Positions 28,754 to 37,621 of a stretch of 64,000 nt of DNA are shown here, in pieces. This DNA comes from Chloroflexota bacterium (GTDB taxonomy: Bacteria > Chloroflexota > UBA11872), in assembly GCA_026708035.1 (NCBI GenBank), contig JAPOVQ010000035.1, positions 1 through 64,000 on the forward strand, in the 5' to 3' direction. Below the pieces are notes generated by a model that was given only the letters and a program-made list of their open reading frames with translations, made no database searches and was not told where the DNA came from. Within the stretch, counting starts at the first letter, position 1; the number at the start of each line of letters is the position of its first letter. A program made the position numbers and the translations under genes.

Positions 28754-30121
28754 TCAGAGGAGCTGCGGCGGTGCAAGCATCGCCGCGATGATCGTCAAAA
28801 TGAAGATGCCGAGCGTGATGCGGGCACTGATACCACCCGCAGGCCCGACGACGCACCGCCAGAATCGTGGTTGAGGCCCGTGCGGCCCGCGCCAAACAAG
28901 AATGACCGGCAGTACCCACAGAAAAGCGATGTGCGTAGCCACCTCGCCGATCAACCACCAGTGTCGTGGCTGTAGCTCCAGCAACCCTTCGAGAAAGCGC
29001 CGGTGCGACGTGATCCGCATGGCGAGGTCTTTCCCAAATCGTGTCGGTTCGCCGCTTACTCGGGCCGAACCTTCGGCGATCACGGTGCCGTCGGCCAGGC
29101 CCAGGAAAACGTAGGGCAATGGACCGCTGAGGACGCCAACGGCCAGGGTGAACGCCTTCCCGCGACTGTCGGGGATCGGCTCGAAATGAAACGCGGCGGT
29201 TGCGTCGCTGAAACGTCGTGCCTCGATCGTCGCCCGGCTCTCGCGCACCGGCCGCACCGAGCCCTCGGGTGTCAGCCGGGCGAAAATCTCGGCGCGCCCG
29301 GGCGCGCCATCAACGTAGGCCCAGACATCAATGCGATGGAGGAGGTCATGGCTCGCGCGGAATCGTTGCTCGACCAGCGAGACGGGGCCGGTGTAGGCAA
29401 TCTGGATCGGAGGCTCGGAGCGCCTGTCGTCGGAGAGGTGCTGCGCAAACAGCAGAAACGCGCCGGCGACTAGAAGCAAGTCGATGAGAGCCAGGACCCA
29501 ACGCCGACGAGTCGGATTGACCCGACCGATGCCGGGTCGCGCCACCAAGGTCTCGATGAGCACCACGATCAGGACGGCGGCACCCATGGTTTCCGCCCCT
29601 TCTTCGAGGTATTGCGACCAGGCAAGGGGCTTATAGCGGAACACTTCGATGTCTTGGACAACGGCTCCGATGAGCAGGGCACTTGCCAGCCCCACCAGCA
29701 GCTGCCGTTCTGGATGCCCGCGCTGCGCGGTCCATAGGGTCCACCCCGCCGCCAGCAGCGGAACGGCAATCAGTGGCGCAATCGCGACCACCCAACGATT
29801 CAACGGGTGCACCATGTGAAGCCACGTCAGCTCTGCCGTCAGGTCGTAGCCCAAGGCGTCCTTCCGATTGGCGACATCTTCGTAGGCGACGAGCGACGCC
29901 ACGAGCGTCAGGCAGAGCCAACCGACGACGTGCAGCCAGCGTCGCGACTCAGGTGGGCGGGGGCGAATCAGTTGTGCCAGTCCAAGAACAGCGACAGCCC
30001 CCCACAGGACTGCGGAGTACGTGTTGGCCCACGCCCACTCATTGTCGGCCCAGAGGTGTTTAATCCACTCTGGTTCCGGATTCAGCAACGCGAGATGACG
30101 CGAACCAGCGGCCGGCAGCAA
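28754..30121 (-). CDS. Multi-pass membrane protein of unknown function
   Basis: About 455 residues from TTG 30121: helices at about 30-50, 60-80, 105-130, 140-160, 175-200 and 210-230, then a soluble beta-rich domain (about 240-385) and two C-terminal helices. The soluble part has no recognised family. The same frame stays open upstream to a TGA at 30287-30289 and encodes another plausible hydrophobic helix (RARLLASFLAVSFALVLLP), but holds no ATG, GTG or TTG there. So the true N-terminus is uncertain: a TTG start, a CTG start or a damaged 5' end are all possible. Confidence 0.6.
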   Translation of the reverse strand: MLPAAGSRHLALLNPEPEWIKHLWADNEWAWANTYSAVLWGAVAVLGLAQLIRPRPPESRRWLHVVGWLCLTLVASLVAYEDVANRKDALGYDLTAELTWLHMVHPLNRWVVAIAPLIAVPLLAAGWTLWTAQRGHPERQLLVGLASALLIGAVVQDIEVFRYKPLAWSQYLEEGAETMGAAVLIVVLIETLVARPGIGRVNPTRRRWVLALIDLLLVAGAFLLFAQHLSDDRRSEPPIQIAYTGPVSLVEQRFRASHDLLHRIDVWAYVDGAPGRAEIFARLTPEGSVRPVRESRATIEARRFSDATAAFHFEPIPDSRGKAFTLAVGVLSGPLPYVFLGLADGTVIAEGSARVSGEPTRFGKDLAMRITSHRRFLEGLLELQPRHWWLIGEVATHIAFLWVLPVILVWRGPHGPQPRFWRCVVGPAGGISARITLGIFILTIIAAMLAPPQLL

Positions 30122-30843
30122 GACCAGAGCAAAACTGACCGCCAGAAACGACGCCAGCAGGCGGGCGCGGATGCGCGGGCTACGCCACCACCCGAGCGGG
30201 GCTACGATGAGATGAAGCCCACGATGGACGCAGTTATCCCAATGGTAGTGAGCAACACTGGGGTCGTCGTGTGAGCAGCGAAGTCTTCAACTGAGCGAAG
30301 TCCGTACGGCGAGCGATGGACTCGAAATGCGTATCAATGACCGCACGCCGATTGTCGATACGCCGCAGTTCCCGTTCGGTGCCTGCAGTCCTGGTCGTGG
30401 CGGCTAAGCATTCGCTAGTCGGAGTTGGCGCCCAGCGGGCCTTGCGGCCAGCGGCGACATGCGGTGAATTGGGCGTCGCGTTCGCGGTTTCCGCGCCCAC
30501 GTCCAATGCGGCCTTGGGATCGGCCTTGGCGATGATGCGCTGGATCATTCCGTGGGGGGCTCACCGAGGTCAAGTGGGCCGGTGTGCGCCTGGCGGTGCT
30601 CGTCAGCCGAATTCGCCGTCCGAATCACCGAGTGGCGGAGCGAGATTGCTTCGGCGCCAGCGAATGCCACGGCCTCACCATGCTGGCAAATCAGAGTTCA
30701 ATGACACTACCGAATGCCGCGACAGGTTCCCGTGTGCCCCGCGCGTCGCCGCAGCATTTCGCGCTCCGCCGGTCACTCGCGCTGCCGGGAATTGACGAGT
30801 AGCATGCCGCGGTACCGCCTGCCCCCGCATTGTGGCTTGCCGC
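30122..30843. other. 722-nt gap without a confident gene
   Basis: The first 165 nt hold the possible 5' extension of the membrane-protein frame. The rest has only short frames on both strands with no family resemblance. No repeat, RNA gene or clear promoter was recognised. It separates two divergent genes, so promoters for both are expected here. Confidence 0.45.
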
Positions 30844-32949
30844 ATGTCTGAGTCAGCCTTCGTCAGCATTCCCGACCACCCGTTTCCCGTCGGCACGGAG
30901 CACTACCGCGGGCCGATCCCCAAGCTCGATGTCTGGGACGGCGACTATGCGCGCATCCGGGAATCGGGCATGCGCATCGTGCGCAGCCACTCCTATTGGA
31001 ACCACATGGAGCCCCGGCCGGGGCAGTACGAGCTTGACGACTTCGACATGATGTTCGATCTGGGGGAGAAGCACGGGCTCTACGTCTGGCTGGACATCAT
31101 GCTCGGCACCCACGGCGCCTGCCCCGAGTGGCTGACTCGCGAACACCCGGACATGCGGGTGGTGAACTACCTGGGGCAAACGGTGTCGTCGCATGCGAGC
31201 GGGGCCTATCCGCAGGGCGGCGTCATCCACTGCTACGACCATCCAGCTTGGCGCGAATACGGCGGCGGCCTGCTGCAGCACGTCGTCAATAGATATAAGG
31301 ACAGGCCGAGCTTGCTGATCTGGGGGCTCTGGGACGGCGTCAACTATTCCGCCGCCTGGAGCCCGCAAGGCGGCGGCTATCCGTGCTACTGCGACTACAC
31401 CCTCGCGAAGTACAAATCCTGGCTGCGCGAGCGATACACCTTGGACGAGCTGAACGAACGCTTCCTGCGCCGCTACCGGCGCTGGGAAGACGTTGAGCCG
31501 CCGCGCTCCCACAACAATGTGGTCGAGATGCTGGTCTATCGCCGGTTCCACTACGAGAACTTGGCCGATCACCTGCAATGGATGGTGGACACGGCGAATG
31601 CCATCGATCCCCACCACGAGAAGCGGGCGCACGGCGCCTGGTTCCCGCGGCCCTGGGATGAGATCTGCGCGCCCTACGCCGACAGTTGGGGCATGTCCAT
31701 GCCGTCCAACAATCTGTTGACCTCGGACGATCCCTACAAGATCGCCGAGCGGGCCTTCGCGTTCGATTGGTCGCGCAGCGTCGGCAAGAACGGTCGGTGG
31801 TGGAACGAGGAGATCTACGCGGGCATGTCGCCGGGCGGCGTGACCTGGAGCAAGCAGTCGGACCCGCAGGAGACCACAACCCTCCTGTGGATGACCCTGG
31901 CGCACGGCGCCGCCGGCGCGATGTTCTGGCAGTACCGTCCGGAGTACCTGAGCTTCGAGTCGCCCGGCTATAGCCTGACGGCGCTGGACGGCCGCGACAC
32001 GCCGCGCCTCACCTCGGCCGCCGAGGCCGTCTCGCAAATCCAGGGCCTGCGCGAGCACCTGCCGCTGGAGTGCCCGCCGGCCGACGTGGCTGTGATCTAC
32101 CACCCGGAATCCCAGGAGCTGTTCAACTACAACGAGGAGGGCGATCGCTTCGTGGCCGACGTGCGCGGCGTCTACCGCACGCTGTGGGCCAACGGCATCC
32201 CCGCCGACGTGCTCTCGCCCAACATGGACTGGTCCGGCTACAAGCTGGTGATCATGCCCAATGCGGCGCTCATGACGGAGGCGCTGCAACGCCGGATCGA
32301 GGAGACGCTCGAGCATTCACCCGAGACTCGAATCGTCGCCGAGGGCAGTTTTGGCATGTACTCTGCCGACGGCCAATCGAGCTACGCCCCCCCGGAGGGG
32401 TTCGCCGAGCGGTTCGGCGTGCGCGTGGCCGACTTTTCTGGAGTGACCGAATTCGACATCCGCGAGGGCCGCAATCAATTGTCGACGGCCTACGGCGACC
32501 TTTCGATCACCAGCGAGTGCGGCTATGCCGTGCTCGAGCCGCTGGGCACGACGAAGGCCGTGGCCGCTATCGATGGCGAAACGGTCGCGGTGCAGACGGC
32601 GGACGCCCGCTTCACGTGGTTCGGTCTCACGACCTCGGCCGGCTTCGGCGACGTGGGAGTGCCGGAGGTGGTGCTGGGGCTGGCGCGCGACGCCGGTGTA
32701 TTGGCGCCCATCGATGTCACGGGCGACCCGGTCGTGCCGGTGGCGCGGCGTTCTCGCCTCGGTGGTCGGCTGCTATTCGTCTTCAACGTCGAGCGCACTT
32801 CGGCGCGCTTTCGCCTGCGTCCCCGCGAAGCCGCCGTGACGGCTCGCGATTTGCTCACGCACACGGACCTGCCGGTGAGCGACGGCTCAATCGATCTGGA
32901 AATCGAGCCTTGGGGCCGCGCGGTCATTCATCTGCCGGATCACGCATGA
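30844..32949 (+). CDS. GH42-like glycoside hydrolase family protein, paralogue 2
   Basis: A 701-residue paralogue of the protein at 8054-10150, with well over half of the residues identical by eye in the barrel domain. Landmarks are FPVGTEHYRGP near the N-terminus, THGACPEWL, PCYC, the nucleophile region WWNEEIYAG (E322/E323) and FWQYRPEY. At the acid/base position the canonical NE pair is replaced by W163-D164-G165, as in its paralogue. A GTG at 30832 would add four residues; ATG 30844 is preferred by comparison. No signal peptide. The first of three nearby genes for carbohydrate-type folds. Confidence 0.85.
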   Translation: MSESAFVSIPDHPFPVGTEHYRGPIPKLDVWDGDYARIRESGMRIVRSHSYWNHMEPRPGQYELDDFDMMFDLGEKHGLYVWLDIMLGTHGACPEWLTREHPDMRVVNYLGQTVSSHASGAYPQGGVIHCYDHPAWREYGGGLLQHVVNRYKDRPSLLIWGLWDGVNYSAAWSPQGGGYPCYCDYTLAKYKSWLRERYTLDELNERFLRRYRRWEDVEPPRSHNNVVEMLVYRRFHYENLADHLQWMVDTANAIDPHHEKRAHGAWFPRPWDEICAPYADSWGMSMPSNNLLTSDDPYKIAERAFAFDWSRSVGKNGRWWNEEIYAGMSPGGVTWSKQSDPQETTTLLWMTLAHGAAGAMFWQYRPEYLSFESPGYSLTALDGRDTPRLTSAAEAVSQIQGLREHLPLECPPADVAVIYHPESQELFNYNEEGDRFVADVRGVYRTLWANGIPADVLSPNMDWSGYKLVIMPNAALMTEALQRRIEETLEHSPETRIVAEGSFGMYSADGQSSYAPPEGFAERFGVRVADFSGVTEFDIREGRNQLSTAYGDLSITSECGYAVLEPLGTTKAVAAIDGETVAVQTADARFTWFGLTTSAGFGDVGVPEVVLGLARDAGVLAPIDVTGDPVVPVARRSRLGGRLLFVFNVERTSARFRLRPREAAVTARDLLTHTDLPVSDGSIDLEIEPWGRAVIHLPDHA

Positions 32950-33008
32950 CTCGCACGCGGCAATCGCCGGGAATGACCGGCCGGACCGCCGGCTAGCGCG
33001 TCAAACCC

Positions 33009-34952
33009 ATGGCAGCACCTCGAGGGCGCCCCGTCTGGTCACGGCTCCGCCAAGGCAGCGGCGGCACGGTCACGTGCCTGGCGTCCGCGCCGATCGGCTC
33101 GGGGTCGTCGGCCGTGCTGGCGGGGACGCTGAGCGGGCTCTTCCTGTCGCCGGACGGCGGGCAGAGGTGGGTGCGCGCGGCCGGCGGCATTGGCGCGCCC
33201 TACGTGCAGTCGGCGGCGGTGTCGCCGGCGTTTGCCACCGATCACACGCTATTGGTCGGCACCGTCGACGCTTCGGCTTTCGTGTCCATCGACGGCGGGG
33301 CCACCTGGCGCGACACCTTCTTCTGGGGCGCCAAGGCCAGTGTCACGTCCGCCGCATTCTCGCCGCAATACGGCCAGGATCGACTCGCGCTGGTGGGAAC
33401 CGAAAACGACGGAGTTTACGTATCGGCCAACCTCGGTCGGACATGGAATGCGCAAAACGACGGTCTGGACGACCAGCAGGTCCTCGCCGTGGCCGTGTCG
33501 CCGGGCCCGCCGCACCAGGAGCGCGTGCTGGCCGGAACCGCGAGCGGCCTCTACATGCGTTCCCGAGGCGCTAGCGCCTGGCGCCTTGCCGACGATTGCG
33601 CCAAGGGCTATCCGGTTCAGGCGCTTGAGTTCGTGGCGCATCCCGATGCGTACACGGCCTATGCCGCCACCGAAGGCGCCGGTCTCTACCGCACTACGAC
33701 CAATGGTCTCACCTGGCAGCAGGTACCCGAAGTCGGCGCCTCGACAACAGTGAACGCGCTGGCGATCTCTCCCGACTACGGCCAAGACGGCATGGTCGTC
33801 ATCGCGTCCGCCGAACGTGGCTTGCTGCGGACCAGCGACCGCGGCGAGACCTGGCAGCAGATCGGCAACATTGACGGGCGTCTGGTCTTGACCTTGGCCG
33901 CCGTGGAAGCCGGCGGCGGATGGGCACTGTTGGCCGGCCTCTACGAAGGCGGCGTCTGGCGCTCCGACGACCATGGCGAGACGTGGCGGCGCAGTGACGA
34001 CGGCCTTGCCAGCCGTCCGCTGCTTGCGCTGGCCGCGTCCCCGGCCTTCGCGGACGACGGCACGCTCATCGCCGGTACCGCCGACGAAGGGTTGCTGTGC
34101 TCGCACGACGCCGGTCGCACCTGGTCGCCACCGGCAGCCGCGCCCGACGAGCCGACGATTTCCACCCTGGCCATGTCGCCCGATTTCGGCAATGACAAGC
34201 GCGTGCTCGCCATCGCCGGGACAGACGTGCAGCAAAGCACCGATGGCGGCCGGCACTGGGACGAGTTGCCCGGCCTGCCTGAGACCCTTTCGCCCGCGAG
34301 CCTGACGATCGGGGCCGGGGGGCGTCTCGCGGTCGGCGGCGCGGCCGGTGAGCTGCGGCTTTCCGACGACGGCGGATCAACGTGGCGCCAGGTCGCCGAA
34401 CGGTTCAGCAACGGACGCGTCGTGGCGATTGCCTTTTCGCCGCGGGTAGACGACGACGGGACGATCTTCGTCACCTCCATTGCGGATGGACGCATTCGCC
34501 TCTATCACACACGCGACGCCGGGGTTACCTGGGTGCGGGTGTTCGAGAAGGGCGCGCGCGGGCAATTGGCGCCCATCGCCGTGCCATCCAACTACCGTGA
34601 TGCCCGCGCGTTCGTGGGCGTGGTTGCCGGGCGCGACGTCTTCACGCCCAACGGCCCACGCATGGCGTCATGGGTCGAAGGCCGGGTGAGCGTGGATCGC
34701 TTGGCTGCGGTCACCAGCCTGGATGTCTCGCCGAACTTTGGGCGCACGGGCCGGTTCTACGCCGGCACGGGCCTGGGGCTGTTCTACTCGCGGGACAAGG
34801 GGCACACCTGGAGCCCCACCGGCGGCCGCGACGCTCCCGCGAACGTGACCTGCGTCACCGCGGCCATCGAAGCCTCGGGCGCGGAGGCCGTGTTCGCCGG
34901 CACGCTGGACGGCGACGTCTGGCGTCGAGGTCCGCGCGCGCCGACCGACTAA
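33009..34952 (+). CDS. Large Asp-box/YCF48-like beta-propeller protein
   Basis: A 647-residue protein made almost entirely of propeller repeats. About eleven Asp boxes can be read along its length, from SPDGGQRW and SIDGGATW to SRDKGHTW. This repeat number exceeds a six-bladed sialidase and resembles the two-propeller VPS10/YCF48-like glycosidase or photosystem-stability-factor-like arrangements. No signal peptide or membrane segment is seen. It begins 59 nt after the GH42-like gene on the same strand, so the two are probably co-transcribed. A scaffold or carbohydrate-binding role is possible, but no catalytic site is recognised. Confidence 0.78.
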   Translation: MAAPRGRPVWSRLRQGSGGTVTCLASAPIGSGSSAVLAGTLSGLFLSPDGGQRWVRAAGGIGAPYVQSAAVSPAFATDHTLLVGTVDASAFVSIDGGATWRDTFFWGAKASVTSAAFSPQYGQDRLALVGTENDGVYVSANLGRTWNAQNDGLDDQQVLAVAVSPGPPHQERVLAGTASGLYMRSRGASAWRLADDCAKGYPVQALEFVAHPDAYTAYAATEGAGLYRTTTNGLTWQQVPEVGASTTVNALAISPDYGQDGMVVIASAERGLLRTSDRGETWQQIGNIDGRLVLTLAAVEAGGGWALLAGLYEGGVWRSDDHGETWRRSDDGLASRPLLALAASPAFADDGTLIAGTADEGLLCSHDAGRTWSPPAAAPDEPTISTLAMSPDFGNDKRVLAIAGTDVQQSTDGGRHWDELPGLPETLSPASLTIGAGGRLAVGGAAGELRLSDDGGSTWRQVAERFSNGRVVAIAFSPRVDDDGTIFVTSIADGRIRLYHTRDAGVTWVRVFEKGARGQLAPIAVPSNYRDARAFVGVVAGRDVFTPNGPRMASWVEGRVSVDRLAAVTSLDVSPNFGRTGRFYAGTGLGLFYSRDKGHTWSPTGGRDAPANVTCVTAAIEASGAEAVFAGTLDGDVWRRGPRAPTD

Positions 34953-34966
34953 CGCGGTCGGCGCGC
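34936..34966. terminator. Stem-loop between convergent genes
   Basis: Perfect 12-nt arms GCGCGCCGACCG and CGGTCGGCGCGC with a 7-nt loop that contains the TAA of the propeller gene. It ends 2 nt before the stop of the opposing gene. No T-run is present. The position suits a bidirectional transcription end or mRNA 3' stabiliser. Confidence 0.5.
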
Positions 34967-34967
34967 C

Positions 34968-36743
34968 CTAGCCGGGAGTGTCGTAGGAGAAGTCCCAGTC
35001 GCCGAGCGTCGTCAGCGTGTGCTGCGGCGCCGACAGGTCCGGCTCACCCGCCGCATGCCAGGCCTCGATGTTCTCGCGATGCCCGAGCGAACGCAGCCCC
35101 TTAAAGGAATCGTGCGCCGTGGTGCAGTCCCAGAAGAACAGCCGCTCGACGCCCGTGCGATAGATGCGCGCGGCGGCGTGCTGGTATTCCTCGGGCGTCA
35201 TGGACCGCGGCAGCACGCTCGCGGCCAACTCGACCGGCGTGTCGCGCACCAGGTCCAGGAAGAACTCGAGCTGCCGCTCGGGATCGTCCCAGGCGGGCAC
35301 CCGGCTGTTGAGCTCCGGCGCCGAGGTGTAGGGAATGATCGTGTCGATCAGCCCCTCGGCCACCCAGGCTTGCAGGTCAAGGGCGCGGTGCAGGTTCTCG
35401 GCTTCGTCCTTCATCACGATCGCGGAGACGTTGATCGGCTTGTCACGTCCGGTGGCTGCGGCCACCTCGGCCAGCCCGGCCCGCAGCTCCCGCATGAAGT
35501 CAGTCATCACGCGCGCCCTAAATCGCAGCCAGTCCGGGTCGTGCTCGTCCAGCTCGCGGGGGTCGTGGCCCGAGGCGGCTGTGAACGCCTCGACGACGTG
35601 CGGCTCGTACTCCGTGAACGGCGGACGGCGGTTGTAGAGCAGGCACACGCCGTCGACCGGCTTTTCGGCCATCTCGCGCAGCAGGGAAATGGCGAAGGCG
35701 CGGAAGCCCGGATAGGCGTAGGAGAGCCGCGGCGTAATCCGACCCTCACGGTCCACGCTGCGCCACTCGGGATGCGCTTCGAACACCCCGTCGCCGGAAT
35801 TGAAGTGATCGTTGGGCGGCGGGTAGTGGAAGCCCGTCACGCGCCACGAAGCGTGAATCTCCATGCCCATGTCGTGGGCGTGCTCGATGGCAACGTCGTA
35901 GGGATCGACGCCCTGGTCTCGAAAGATCCGCCAGGCCTCCGACTGCTTCCGGTAGCCGACGTGCGAGAAGTCCTCGTGAGCGTCGAGCGTGTGATCGCGG
36001 GCGATCTTGGTGAAGTAGTTCAGCAGGTCGCCGCCGCCGGTTTCCAGATAGATTCGCTCGAAGTCTGTGTTGCGGTACGGCTCGAGGTGACCCTGAACGT
36101 CCTCCGGCGTGTGCGCTCGGACATGGCCCATCCAGCCGTGGTTGTCGTCGTGGGCGTAGAGGCGCTTGGTGTCGGTTCGCGCGCGGTCGGCTTGGAGCGC
36201 CGCCACCTCGCCGTCGGTGAGGGGCACGAGCTTGACGTAGGCCGGCCGGGCCGGCTCGCAATCGCAGATGCCATCCGGCTGGTTGACATCCGCCGACACG
36301 GCGATCTGCTTGAACTGCATGTCCTGACCGGTGAGGTCGGCGATCTTGAAGAAAGTCTCCGCCAGCAGCACGCCGCCGCCGGGCTGTGGGTTGATGCGCG
36401 GCGGGAGATGCATGTTGGTGAAGCCGCGCTCGCCGCTGAGCTTCGCCAGCAAGTTGCCGCTCCACTCGTAGAGCTCGTGGTCGTGCACCATCTGGCCGAT
36501 CGAAATCGCGTGCCAGCCGCTCACGCCGAGGGGCAGCGTTACCTCCGGCGCGGCCGTGTTGTCGCCGGCGTAGAGCAGCGTGCCGCTCAGGTTGGCCGTG
36601 GAATAGGCAAACGCGCGCCAGCGGCCCGTCTTGGACTCGCTCGACAGCGCGTCCGCCGGCTGGCAGCGGTCGAGATTCGTGAGATAGATCGGCGGCTGGG
36701 ACAGACCGAGATCGCCGATGTGTGCGGTGCCTGCTGTGGACAT
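34968..36743 (-). CDS. GHL10-like TIM-barrel glycosyl hydrolase-related protein
   Basis: A 591-residue protein with an N-terminal beta-rich domain (about 1-150) and a C-terminal TIM barrel related to the GHL10/DUF187 hydrolase-like group. Typical elements are a strand with GMEIHASWRVTGF, a segment HPEWRSVDREGR, YAYPGFRAFAISLLREM, VDGVCLLYNRRPP and a late barrel strand with DTIIPYTS. Catalytic residues cannot be named. No signal peptide. The start at ATG 36743 is shared in a divergent arrangement with the aldolase gene about 107 nt away. It is likely an enzyme on a carbohydrate substrate, but members of this group are barely characterised. Confidence 0.72.
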   Translation of the reverse strand: MSTAGTAHIGDLGLSQPPIYLTNLDRCQPADALSSESKTGRWRAFAYSTANLSGTLLYAGDNTAAPEVTLPLGVSGWHAISIGQMVHDHELYEWSGNLLAKLSGERGFTNMHLPPRINPQPGGGVLLAETFFKIADLTGQDMQFKQIAVSADVNQPDGICDCEPARPAYVKLVPLTDGEVAALQADRARTDTKRLYAHDDNHGWMGHVRAHTPEDVQGHLEPYRNTDFERIYLETGGGDLLNYFTKIARDHTLDAHEDFSHVGYRKQSEAWRIFRDQGVDPYDVAIEHAHDMGMEIHASWRVTGFHYPPPNDHFNSGDGVFEAHPEWRSVDREGRITPRLSYAYPGFRAFAISLLREMAEKPVDGVCLLYNRRPPFTEYEPHVVEAFTAASGHDPRELDEHDPDWLRFRARVMTDFMRELRAGLAEVAAATGRDKPINVSAIVMKDEAENLHRALDLQAWVAEGLIDTIIPYTSAPELNSRVPAWDDPERQLEFFLDLVRDTPVELAASVLPRSMTPEEYQHAAARIYRTGVERLFFWDCTTAHDSFKGLRSLGHRENIEAWHAAGEPDLSAPQHTLTTLGDWDFSYDTPG

Positions 36744-36849
36744 TCGGAACCACCTTTGCGGCAAGCGGGCGGGACTTTCGGCCGCGGTGGGCGGCCGCCA
36801 CGGTGCCGCAGTATGCTCCGGTCGGCACGGCCTCGCCAAAACCAACGCG

Positions 36850-37605
36850 GTGAAATTTCCCAATCCGGTCAAAGAGAAGCTCGCGCGGGGCGAGGTGTCG
36901 ATCGGCTCGTGGCTCAACCTGGCCTCGCCGCTAGCGGCGGAAGTGCTGGCGGAGGCCGGCTATGAATGGCTGGCCATCGACACCGAGCACACCGCCTGGG
37001 ACCTGGCCGAGATCACGCACGCCGTGCGGGCCATCGAGGCGCGAGGCGCGGTGCCGATGGCGCGTGCCTGGTCGCACGAGCCCGAGGGTCTCGGACGAAT
37101 CCTGGACACCGGCGTGATGGGCCTCATCGTCCCCCACGTGAGCACGGTGGAGCAGGCCGAGGCCATCGCCGACGCCGTGCGTTATGCGCCACGCGGCCAC
37201 CGGTCGGGCGGCAACTCGCGCGCCGCGATCTCCGGCGACTACGTGTCACAGATCGACGACAACCTGCTGGTGTGTCCGCAGATCGAGGACTGCGAAGGCG
37301 TCGACAACATCGCCGAGATCATGGCCGTGGACGGCATGGACGTTGCGTTCATCGGTCCCAACGATCTCGTCGTCGCGCTGGGCTACACGCGCGCCGACGT
37401 CTATCGCGTGCCGGAGCACCTGGAAGCCATGGCCCGGATCCTCGCCGGCGCGCAGGCCAACGGCAAGCCCGCCGGAACGCCCGCCCCGACGGCCGCGCAC
37501 GCGCGGCAGCTCATCGCGCAAGGATTCACGTTCGTCGATCTCTCCAGCGATCTGCGCCTGCTGGCCCAGGTCGCGTCGCAGGAATTGCAGGCGGTCCGCG
37601 CCTGA
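36850..37605 (+). CDS. HpcH/HpaI aldolase family protein
   Basis: A 251-residue class II pyruvate aldolase-like enzyme. The base His in DTEH is H47, the metal ligands are E146 (PQIED) and D172 (GPNDL), matching the E/D spacing of characterised HpaI. RSGGNSRA replaces the usual Arg-Gly loop. Members cleave 4-hydroxy-2-oxo acids, including 2-keto-3-deoxy sugar acids, into pyruvate and an aldehyde. I use GTG 36850 because it starts KFPNPVKEKL, where family proteins begin; the frame is open further upstream but overlaps the divergent gene. The next gene follows after 16 nt, so it heads a three-gene run. Confidence 0.88.
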   Translation: MKFPNPVKEKLARGEVSIGSWLNLASPLAAEVLAEAGYEWLAIDTEHTAWDLAEITHAVRAIEARGAVPMARAWSHEPEGLGRILDTGVMGLIVPHVSTVEQAEAIADAVRYAPRGHRSGGNSRAAISGDYVSQIDDNLLVCPQIEDCEGVDNIAEIMAVDGMDVAFIGPNDLVVALGYTRADVYRVPEHLEAMARILAGAQANGKPAGTPAPTAAHARQLIAQGFTFVDLSSDLRLLAQVASQELQAVRA

Positions 37606-37621
37606 GCTGAAAGGACGACCC

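Noticed and set aside
30316-30795. A 159-residue frame in the 30.1-30.8 kb gap
   Set aside because: Low-complexity Ala/Arg/Ser composition without motif or start signal; not supported as a gene.
35019-36965. A 648-residue plus-strand frame opposite the GHL10-like gene
   Set aside because: No motif and Arg/Val-rich composition; the minus-strand barrel protein explains the region.
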